Shown here: positions 57,612 to 64,000 of the stretch, in pieces
Layout of the letters: each line of letters opens with the position of its first letter
How positions within the stretch are numbered: the stretch's first letter is position 1
Assembly (NCBI GenBank): GCA_903862885.1
Contig: CAIOZU010000053.1
Coordinates: 62,001 to 126,000 of the forward strand
Direction: 5' to 3'
DNA length: 64,000 nucleotides
Origin: an uncultured Pseudomonadota bacterium
GTDB taxonomy: Bacteria; Pseudomonadota; Gammaproteobacteria; Steroidobacterales; Steroidobacteraceae
Translations under genes and position numbers: made by a program
Notes under the pieces: generated by a model
What the model was told of the DNA's origin: nothing
Database searches by the model: none
What the model saw: the letters and a program-made list of their open reading frames with translations, nothing else

Positions 57612-57934
57612 GCATCCCCGCCTAAGCGGGAAACAGGCCCCACATGGTCTGGATAGACAGCGTTGGGCTCAGAAAGTTCGCTCGACGGGCCGGTGAGCTC
57701 AAGAATTAAGGCCTCCCAGCCGGTCGGTGGTGGCACGCGCCCAAGGCATACTGCGGCGAGCTCAGGATCAGATAACTCCAGCAACGCCATAAACTCACCC
57801 TTCCGCTCCGTCGAAGCGAGCGCCCAACGGGTCTGTAAGTAGCGCTCAAGCAACACATCGAGTTCCCGCATGCCGCGTCGAGCACTCCATCGCAGCCTAC
57901 GCCACACCTCGTCATCGGTCGGCACGTGGTTCAA
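57608..57934 (-). CDS. sdhE: Succinate dehydrogenase flavinylation factor SdhE
   Basis: SdhE (YgfY/CptB, succinate dehydrogenase assembly factor 2) assists covalent FAD attachment to SdhA. The 108-residue product has the family motif [21 protein letters not shown] with the RGxxE core, then [18 protein letters not shown]. The last 25 residues are extra. It overlaps sdhB and rpoE by four bases each. An SdhAF4-like gene heads the same operon. Confidence 0.93.
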   Translation of the reverse strand: MNHVPTDDEVWRRLRWSARRGMRELDVLLERYLQTRWALASTERKGEFMALLELSDPELAAVCLGRVPPPTGWEALILELTGPSSELSEPNAVYPDHVGPVSRLGGDA

Positions 57935-58716
57935 GGGCGCTCGGCCATCATCTTTTTGATCTCCGCGATGGCCTTCGCCGGATTGAGATCCTTAGGACAC
58001 GCCTCGGTACAATTCATAATCGTATGACAGCGGTACAGCTTAAACGCGTCATCCAATTGATCCAGACGAGCCGCTTGGGCTTCATCTCGTGAGTCGACAA
58101 TCCAGCGATAGGACGCCAGTAACGCAGCCGGGCCTAGATACTGATCGCTGTTCCACCAATAACTGGGGCAACTCGTCGAACAGCAGGCGCACAAAATGCA
58201 GGCTGAGGGTCGATCGACCTTTTCCTGCTGCTGTTTGCTCTGCAAGCGTTCACGGCCTAACGGCGCCTCACTCTTCGTCTGCAGCCACGGCTTGACTGAG
58301 GCGTACTGCTCATAGAACTGCGTCAGGTCCGTGACCAAATCCTTCATCACCGGCATGTGTGGCAACGGGAAAATTTTCACATCGCGCTTAACATCCGCAA
58401 TCGCCTTAGTGCAGGCCAATGTATTGACCCCATCAATGTTCATAGAGCAACTGCCGCAGATCCCCTCACGACATGACCGCCGAAACGTGAGACTCGGATC
58501 AATCTCATTTTTAATCTTTAACAATGCATCCAACACCATGGGGCCACAACGATCCATATCAATCGCGTAGTGATCAATGCGCGGCTTATCGGGTTGATCA
58601 GGATCAAAGCGATAAATTTGAAAATTCACCACTCGGGTCGCACCCGCTGGCGCGGGATGACGCTTCCCAGGAATGTCTTTATAGCGGGATGCCGCGGGCA
58701 ATGTGAACTCAGCCAT
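57931..58716 (-). CDS. sdhB: Succinate dehydrogenase iron-sulfur subunit
   Basis: SdhB carries electrons from FAD to ubiquinone through three clusters. The 261-residue protein has the [2Fe-2S] ligands in [18 protein letters not shown] and cluster ligands in [16 protein letters not shown] and [21 protein letters not shown]. An N-terminal stretch of about 25 residues precedes the ferredoxin fold. It lies 23 bases after sdhA. Confidence 0.97.
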   Translation of the reverse strand: MAEFTLPAASRYKDIPGKRHPAPAGATRVVNFQIYRFDPDQPDKPRIDHYAIDMDRCGPMVLDALLKIKNEIDPSLTFRRSCREGICGSCSMNIDGVNTLACTKAIADVKRDVKIFPLPHMPVMKDLVTDLTQFYEQYASVKPWLQTKSEAPLGRERLQSKQQQEKVDRPSACILCACCSTSCPSYWWNSDQYLGPAALLASYRWIVDSRDEAQAARLDQLDDAFKLYRCHTIMNCTEACPKDLNPAKAIAEIKKMMAERP

Positions 58717-58739
58717 TGATACTCTCGCTTATCGCCGTC

Positions 58740-60524
58740 TTAGTAGGTACGCACTTTGGGTGGAATCGCCTCCACCTCGTTCGTCAACGTGTTCAGATGC
58801 ACTGGCCGATAGTCCATGCGGGGTACGCCTGCTTCGTCGACCCAACACAGCGAATGCTTAAGCCACTGAACATCATCACGCTCTGGATAGTCCTCTCGCG
58901 CATGTGCGCCACGACTCTCCTTGCGATTAGCAGCAGAGTGAATCGTTGCGACTGACTGCAGCATGAGATTCTCAAGCTCCATCGTCTCAATCAAATCGGT
59001 ATTCCAAGTCAAGGAGCGGTCAGTGAGGCCGATATCAAGCACCGCGTTGAAGGTGGTCTTTAGCTTCTCACAGCCTTCGGCCAGTGTCTTTCCGGTCCGA
59101 AACACCGCCGCATCCGACTGCATTAATTTCTGCATTTCAAGCCTGACCTCTGCCGTCGCACGCTGACCCTGTCGATGCCGCAGACGATCAAGTCGAGCCA
59201 CAATCGGCTCTGAGGCACTGGCGGGAAGCGGCGCGTGCTCTGCCTCGGGCTTCAGCGTGGCGGCACAGTGCATGGCCGCCGCGCGGCCGAACACCACCAA
59301 ATCAAGCAACGAATTAGAGCCTAAGCGATTCGCCCCATGCACCGACACACAGGCGGCCTCACCGACCGCCATCAACCCCTCGACCACTGTTTCCGCCTGT
59401 CCATCACGGACCGTGACCACTTGGCCTTGGACGTTCGTGGGAATACCACCCATGTTGTAATGCACGGTGGGCAGCACGGGAATCGGCGCCTTGGTGACAT
59501 CCACACCCGCAAAAATGCGTGCCGTTTCAGCAATACCAGGTAACCGATCGTGAATGACCTGCGCACCCAAATGCTCTAGGTGCAGATGGATGTGATCCGC
59601 CTGCTCACCGACGCCACGGCCTTCCCGGATCTCAATAGTCATCGAACGAGACACCACATCACGACTCGCTAGGTCTTTGGCATTGGGCGCGTAACGTTCC
59701 ATGAAACGCTCACCACTGGCATTGGTCAGATAACCACCTTCGCCGCGTGACCCTTCCGTGATCAGACAACCCGCTCCATAGATACCGGTGGGGTGGAATT
59801 GAACAAACTCCATGTCCTGCAGCGGCAGCCCCGCTCGCGCCACCATGCCGCCGCCATCACCTGTGCACGTGTGTGCCGAGGTGCATGAGAAATAGGCGCG
59901 CCCATAACCACCGGTCGCCAAGATCACTTGATGCGCTAAGAACCGATGCAATCGACCGGTTGCCATCTCTAGCGCGATCACACCGCGGCAGGCACCGTCC
60001 TGCATAATCAAATCAATCGCAAAGTACTCAATAAAAAACTTTGCATTGTGCTTCAGCGCTTGCTGATACAGGGTGTGCAACATCGCGTGTCCGGTGCGAT
60101 CCGCGGCGGCGCACGTCCGCTGCGCGATACCCTGGCCATAATGAGTCGTCATACCACCGAACGGCCGTTGGTAGATGAGACCCGCCTCGGTACGAGAAAA
60201 GGGCACGCCGTAGTGCTCAAGCTCAATGACGGCCGCCGGCGCCTCCTTGCACATGTATTCAATCGCGTCTTGATCGCCTAGCCAATCGGAGCCTTTGATG
60301 GTGTCGTAGAAATGGAATCGCCAATCATCGGCACCCATATTACCGAGCGCCGCAGAGATGCCCCCTTGCGCTGCCACCGTATGACTGCGAGTCGGAAACA
60401 CTTTAGATACGCCTGCCACACTCAGGCCTGATTCCGCTAAGCCGAAAATAGCGCGCAGGCCGGCGCCGCCGGCGCCGACCACCACCACATCGTAGCGATG
60501 GTCTATAAACTCGTAATCACTCAT
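58740..60524 (-). CDS. sdhA: Succinate dehydrogenase flavoprotein subunit
   Basis: SdhA oxidises succinate to fumarate. The 594-residue protein has the FAD-binding [15 protein letters not shown] and the [16 protein letters not shown] stretch with the FAD-linking His. [11 protein letters not shown] follows, then [28 protein letters not shown], and the C-terminal [15 protein letters not shown]. The start ATG overlaps the sdhD stop by one base. Confidence 0.97.
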   Translation of the reverse strand: MSDYEFIDHRYDVVVVGAGGAGLRAIFGLAESGLSVAGVSKVFPTRSHTVAAQGGISAALGNMGADDWRFHFYDTIKGSDWLGDQDAIEYMCKEAPAAVIELEHYGVPFSRTEAGLIYQRPFGGMTTHYGQGIAQRTCAAADRTGHAMLHTLYQQALKHNAKFFIEYFAIDLIMQDGACRGVIALEMATGRLHRFLAHQVILATGGYGRAYFSCTSAHTCTGDGGGMVARAGLPLQDMEFVQFHPTGIYGAGCLITEGSRGEGGYLTNASGERFMERYAPNAKDLASRDVVSRSMTIEIREGRGVGEQADHIHLHLEHLGAQVIHDRLPGIAETARIFAGVDVTKAPIPVLPTVHYNMGGIPTNVQGQVVTVRDGQAETVVEGLMAVGEAACVSVHGANRLGSNSLLDLVVFGRAAAMHCAATLKPEAEHAPLPASASEPIVARLDRLRHRQGQRATAEVRLEMQKLMQSDAAVFRTGKTLAEGCEKLKTTFNAVLDIGLTDRSLTWNTDLIETMELENLMLQSVATIHSAANRKESRGAHAREDYPERDDVQWLKHSLCWVDEAGVPRMDYRPVHLNTLTNEVEAIPPKVRTY

Positions 60525-60901
60525 CAGTTAATTCCACATAAAATCGATATAACGGCAGTGATCGCGATGACCGCCAACAGCACATGCGCCCATTGCAGCG
60601 AACGACGCACCGCTCGCTTCAGCACGATGGCATGGAGGTAATCATCAATGATTACCGACACCCCTAACCACGAATGGTGAAGCCCACACACAACCAGAAG
60701 CAGCGCAAGACTTGCCTCTAGCGGATCAGTGAATAGCGCACGCGCACCCTCGTAGGACAGATCGTGACTCAATAAAAGCACGACCCACCACAGACACAGC
60801 GGCACCAGCGCGATGGAACTTAAGCGTTGTAACCACCAATGCCCAGCCGCACCGTGGCGACGAAGGCCGAACAGCCGTGGCGCTCTGCCCACCGTTTTCA
60901 T
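60524..60901 (-). CDS. sdhD: Succinate dehydrogenase membrane anchor SdhD
   Basis: SdhD helps hold heme b and the quinone site. From ATG 60901 (ATGA overlap with sdhC) the 125-residue protein has three membrane helices and the [18 protein letters not shown] segment, where the His is a heme ligand candidate. The frame open to 60973 lies inside sdhC and is rejected as start. Confidence 0.9.
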   Translation of the reverse strand: MKTVGRAPRLFGLRRHGAAGHWWLQRLSSIALVPLCLWWVVLLLSHDLSYEGARALFTDPLEASLALLLVVCGLHHSWLGVSVIIDDYLHAIVLKRAVRRSLQWAHVLLAVIAITAVISILCGIN

Positions 60902-61293
60902 CGTGCACCGCCAGCAAAACACATCCAGCCGACACTCGCCGCCGTCAACAACAAGGCGAGGATGATCACCCACTGACCGGCACGACGCGCCGTGTGCTTT
61001 TCAAGTCCAACACCCAGATCAAATACCAAATGACGGATCCCCGCACACAGGTGATACGCAACCGACGCTAGAAGCCCGACCCGCACCAGCCAGCCTAAGG
61101 GCGATTGCCAGAGGCCCATGACGCGCGCATACGACGCAGGACCCGCCGCCAAAGCCAGCAACCAACTGACCGCGCCAATCGACGCCACACTGAGCAGAAT
61201 TCCAGTGGCGCGGTGCAGTACCGACAGGGCCATGGTATGCGCGAAGCGATACACCGACAGGTGCGGCGACAGGGGACGTGAAGCTTTCATCAA
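60898..61293 (-). CDS. sdhC: Succinate dehydrogenase cytochrome b556 subunit SdhC
   Basis: The 131-residue protein has RPLSPHLSVYRF at the N terminus, SVLHRATGILLSV, and YHLCAGIRHLVFDLG with the heme-ligand His, plus three membrane helices, the SdhC standard. It opens sdhCDAB after a small SdhAF4-like gene 41 bases upstream. Confidence 0.95.
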   Translation of the reverse strand: MMKASRPLSPHLSVYRFAHTMALSVLHRATGILLSVASIGAVSWLLALAAGPASYARVMGLWQSPLGWLVRVGLLASVAYHLCAGIRHLVFDLGVGLEKHTARRAGQWVIILALLLTAASVGWMCFAGGAR

Positions 61294-61334
61294 AATAGAT
61301 GGTCCTTAGCGCGATAAAACAGCGACTCCGCAGC

Positions 61335-61523
61335 TCAAAAATCGATACACCGGCCACCTTTCTCCCAATCGCCAAAGCGGGTGGGGTCCGGACCCTCGAC
61401 GCCACCGAACTCAGCCACCGGCTCGCCGAGGGGTGGCGGCATCCGGACCGGAGGCTCCCCCAAAACGGGCTCCACCGACGAATGGCCGGCGGCTGGCTGA
61501 AGCGGCTTATTTTCCCGTGTCAT
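61335..61523 (-). CDS. DUF1674 / SdhAF4-like succinate dehydrogenase assembly factor
   Basis: The short product ends in FGGVEGPDPTRFGDWEKGGRCIDF-like sequence, the C-terminal mark of DUF1674 (SdhAF4, SDHAF4/Sdh8). In eukaryotes SdhAF4 binds flavinylated SdhA before assembly with SdhB. ATG 61523 gives 62 residues; a second ATG at 61550 gives 71. The rest is Pro-rich and disordered. It lies 41 bases before sdhC on the same strand, which makes the identification much stronger than sequence alone. With sdhE at the far end, the operon has two assembly factors. Confidence 0.8.
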   Translation of the reverse strand: MTRENKPLQPAAGHSSVEPVLGEPPVRMPPPLGEPVAEFGGVEGPDPTRFGDWEKGGRCIDF

Positions 61524-61584
61524 AGCGCAAGATGTTGCCAGATAACGCACTGCAGCACCACCGGCAGCCGAGTGGCCAAAGCCC

Positions 61585-61660
61585 TATGTATTACTTATAA
61601 ATTACTTTAATTAATATGGTTAACTATATAATATTAATGCAGTTCTTAATAATTCATTGT
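61585..61660. promoter_or_regulatory. AT-rich divergent promoter region between sdh and ygfZ
   Basis: About 75 bases made almost only of A and T separate the sdhAF4-sdhCDAB block from ygfZ, in strong contrast to the surrounding GC-rich sequence. Candidate elements are a plus-strand TATAAT at 61627-61632 for ygfZ, and TTAACC followed by TATAAG 18 bases later on the minus strand for the sdh side. Neither is certain. Confidence 0.5.
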
Positions 61661-61734
61661 GCGATGGCCCACTCACTCAGCTTCTGTTCACCGCGCACTG
61701 CACCTGTCCGTGCGTTAAGCCTTATAGTTTAGGC

Positions 61735-62496
61735 ATGCCAAACACACCGCCTCCACTTGACCTCATTCTCCTCAGCGGCCCCGACCGACTGTCCTTTTTG
61801 CAGGGACAGATCACTCAAGACACACGCGAGCTACGCGCGGAGACGGCCACCCTCGGAGCACTTCTCAGCGCTCAGGGCCGCGTGATTGCGATCCTCTGGC
61901 TGATACCGAGCAGCGACGTGATAGCCCTCGCGGTACATCACTCCTTAACCGCTCGCGTGCATGCCCACCTAGCACGGTGCGTGCTTCGCGCCAAAGTCAG
62001 CCTCGCACGAGCGACGCTGGATGTGTCTCGATCACAGGCCATTGCGAACCGATTAGGCGATGCCTCTTTAACTCACCCACTGATGCAAGGGGATAAGCGG
62101 CTTTGGACACACGCTTTAATCAAAGCCGGCATTCCCGAAATCACCGAGTCCACCTGCGAGCGCTGGATTCCACAAATGCTGAATCTTGATCTACTCGATG
62201 CCATCAGCTTTAACAAAGGCTGCTATACGGGTCAGGAGATCGTGGCGCGCACCCAGCATCTCGGTCGCATCAAACGCCGCTTAATGCGATTTAGCGCCCA
62301 AGCCGAACTCACACCGGAACCACTCGCTGCGCTACTTAACGGTAGCGAAAAAGTGGGTGAAATCGTCAACGCGATCGTGATCGATCAGCGGCTATCGCTC
62401 TGCGCCGTCCTACCGCTTGACTGCATTGCACCGCTCACACTCGAGGACGGCACCGGTTTACATGCTGACCTACTACCTTATCCCGTGACCGCTTAA
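61735..62496 (+). CDS. ygfZ: Folate-binding Fe-S cluster repair protein YgfZ
   Basis: YgfZ uses tetrahydrofolate to support some iron-sulfur enzymes. ATG 61735 gives 253 residues starting [25 protein letters not shown]; the frame open from 61657 adds nothing recognised. The key motif [18 protein letters not shown] with the conserved Cys is present. The gene is divergent from sdh, whose SdhB is an iron-sulfur protein. It converges on lysS, and the two stops share the palindrome TTAA (62493-62496). Confidence 0.92.
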   Translation: MPNTPPPLDLILLSGPDRLSFLQGQITQDTRELRAETATLGALLSAQGRVIAILWLIPSSDVIALAVHHSLTARVHAHLARCVLRAKVSLARATLDVSRSQAIANRLGDASLTHPLMQGDKRLWTHALIKAGIPEITESTCERWIPQMLNLDLLDAISFNKGCYTGQEIVARTQHLGRIKRRLMRFSAQAELTPEPLAALLNGSEKVGEIVNAIVIDQRLSLCAVLPLDCIAPLTLEDGTGLHADLLPYPVTA

Positions 62497-64000
62497 TCTC
62501 GAGCAGCGGGTTGCTCCGGTTTCATCTGTGGAAACAGCAGCACATCACGAATCGAGGGAACATTCGCATACAGCATCACTAAGCGGTCTATGCCCACACC
62601 GAGTCCACCCGTCGGTGGTAGGCCATACTCCAAAGCGCGTATGTAATCCGCATCAAAATACATCGCCTCGACATCACCGGCATCTTTACGCGCCACCTGC
62701 TCCTGGAAGCGAGCAGCCTGCTCTGCTGAATCATTCAGCTCCGAAAAGCCGTTGGCCAGTTCACGTCCTGCGACGAAGAACTCAAAACGGTCTGTGACAA
62801 ACGGGTCTTGATCATTGCAGCGTGACAAGGGTGAGACCTCAGTCGGATAGGCGTAGACGAACGTCGGTTGCTGCAGTGTGTGCTCAACGGTCGCATCAAA
62901 GAAAGCAATCTGCAACTTGCCCGCTCCATCACTCAAATCGAATGCGATATCTCGCCTCTTCAACTGAGCACGCAGATAGTTCACATCGCGAAGCGAGGAG
63001 CGATCGAGGTCGGGGTTCTGCGCAATGATGCTGTCCTCGATGGTGACGCGCTTAAAAGGCACCGAGAAATCGATACGGGTTCCCTGGTAGCCGACCTCTC
63101 GTTGCCCTAATACCGCATCCGCTAGACCGACAAATAGACGCTCTACCAATTCCATGATCTCTTCATAGGCTGCATAAGCCTGATACAACTCCAGCATCGT
63201 GAACTCAGGGTTGTGGCGCGTCGACAGACCTTCGTTACGGAAGTTTCGGTTGATTTCATAGACACGTTCAAAGCCGCCGACTACTAACCGCTTGAGATAC
63301 AACTCAGGCGCGATACGCAGATACATATTGATGTCTAATGCATTATGGTGCGTCACGAAAGGGCGCGCGACCGCCCCTCCTGGAATCGGCTGCATCATGG
63401 GCGTCTCCACCTCCATGAATCCACCGGCGTCCAAAAACTGACGAATGTAACGCACGATGCGAGTGCGCATTTCAAATACCGCCCGGCTCTCCGCATTCAC
63501 AATCAGATCCACATAGCGCATCCGATAACGGCTTTCCGTGTCCGTGAGACCATGCCATTTATCAGGCAGCGGACGCAGGGATTTAACGAGTAACCGCAGT
63601 GACTGCGCACGCACTGACAATTCACCCGTGCGGGTGCGCATCAGCGTACCGGTCGCTGCCACCACATCACCCACATCCCAACTCTTAAAGGCCTGATAAC
63701 TGTCGCCTAGACTACTGGCCTGAAGATATAACTGAATCGAGCCAGATGAATCCTGCAGCTTGATAAAGCTCGACTTACCCATATCGCGCTTGGCCATCAT
63801 GCGACCCGCAACCCGCACCGTCACCGCCTCCGTATCCAACCAGTCGGAGGAACGCTCAGCGAAGGTGCTGACCAGATCATCGGCTAGGGCATCCCGTCGA
63901 AAGTCATTAGGAAAGGCCTGACCCTGCGCTTTGAGCGCCTCCAGCTTCTCCCGCCGCTCGGCGATGAGCTTGTTGTCGTCGGTTCGTGCGCTGTCGGCCT
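62493..64000 (-). CDS. lysS: Lysyl-tRNA synthetase, class II (5' end outside window)
   Basis: LysS charges tRNA-Lys. The frame is open to the right edge of the window, and its first visible residues ([20 protein letters not shown]) belong to the family N terminus, so only a few codons are missing. The anticodon-binding OB fold ([23 protein letters not shown]) is followed by motif 2 ([28 protein letters not shown]) and motif 3 ([18 protein letters not shown]). About 502 residues are visible. In gammaproteobacteria prfB usually precedes lysS, and could lie just outside the window. Confidence 0.97.
   Translation of the reverse strand, partial: ADSARTDDNKLIAERREKLEALKAQGQAFPNDFRRDALADDLVSTFAERSSDWLDTEAVTVRVAGRMMAKRDMGKSSFIKLQDSSGSIQLYLQASSLGDSYQAFKSWDVGDVVAATGTLMRTRTGELSVRAQSLRLLVKSLRPLPDKWHGLTDTESRYRMRYVDLIVNAESRAVFEMRTRIVRYIRQFLDAGGFMEVETPMMQPIPGGAVARPFVTHHNALDINMYLRIAPELYLKRLVVGGFERVYEINRNFRNEGLSTRHNPEFTMLELYQAYAAYEEIMELVERLFVGLADAVLGQREVGYQGTRIDFSVPFKRVTIEDSIIAQNPDLDRSSLRDVNYLRAQLKRRDIAFDLSDGAGKLQIAFFDATVEHTLQQPTFVYAYPTEVSPLSRCNDQDPFVTDRFEFFVAGRELANGFSELNDSAEQAARFQEQVARKDAGDVEAMYFDADYIRALEYGLPPTGGLGVGIDRLVMLYANVPSIRDVLLFPQMKPEQPAARD

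Overview
This window looks like core chromosome of a moderately GC-rich gammaproteobacterium. The support is gene order: rarA-lolA-ftsK beside trxB, aat, infA, clpA and clpS; yceD-rpmF-plsX-fabH; rluC divergent from rne; lolCED-exbBD-msbA-lpxK-kdsB; mfd-csiV; and a sdhCDAB-sdhE-rpoE-rseA-rseB-lepA-lepB-rnc-era-recO-pdxJ-acpS run. The SOS boxes also have the enterobacterial/pseudomonad form CTGT-N8-ACAG. I could not place it more narrowly. I saw no tRNA, rRNA, CRISPR array, insertion sequence, prophage or integrase.

Layout. 1-3324 (minus): start of rarA, then lolA and ftsK. 3480-6614 (plus): trxB, a FemAB/GNAT-like gene, aat and infA. 6624-9266 (minus): clpA and clpS, which with aat make a complete bacterial N-degron branch. 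9473-15250 (plus): the first four genes of a type II secretion operon (gspCDEF), followed by an acidic orphan gene. 15692-21663 (minus): the SOS mutagenesis operon lexA-imuA-imuB-dnaE2 with two LexA boxes. 21938-23408: a small Lpp/OprI-like lipoprotein gene facing an L,D-transpeptidase gene. 23444-28557: fabH, plsX, rpmF, yceD, maf (plus), carbonic anhydrase and rluC. 29050-31602 (plus): rne after a leader of almost 500 bases. 31648-41449 (minus): an envelope block of a frameshifted MFS transporter, a small DMT protein, kdsB, a Trm112-like gene, lpxK, msbA, exbD, exbB, lolD and two lolC/E-type genes. 41553-45999 (plus): a small exported protein, mfd and csiV. 46005-61523 (minus): twenty collinear genes from an SdhAF4-like gene to nagZ, often with 1-4 base overlaps. 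61735-64000: ygfZ (plus) and lysS (minus, cut by the window end).

How the genes fit together. Several themes concern the cell envelope: lipoprotein sorting (lolA, lolCED), lipid A and KDO (lpxK, msbA, kdsB), envelope stress (rpoE, rseA, rseB), peptidoglycan recycling and anchoring (nagZ, csiV, Ldt, Lpp-like) and protein export (lepB, gsp). Others concern protein quality control (aat, clpS, clpA), translation and RNA (infA, rne, rnc, era, lepA, rluC, rlmD, rpmF), and respiration (sdh genes with two assembly factors).

I did not find an unmistakable new system. The least routine observations are a clpS promoter that leaves almost no leader, a cysteine-free GspE in a four-gene gsp block, an acidic orphan gene with an open minus-one extension of four-residue repeats after an A-rich tract, an MFS gene broken at a nine-base homopolymer, an SdhAF4-like gene heading the sdh operon, and the twenty-gene collinear run.
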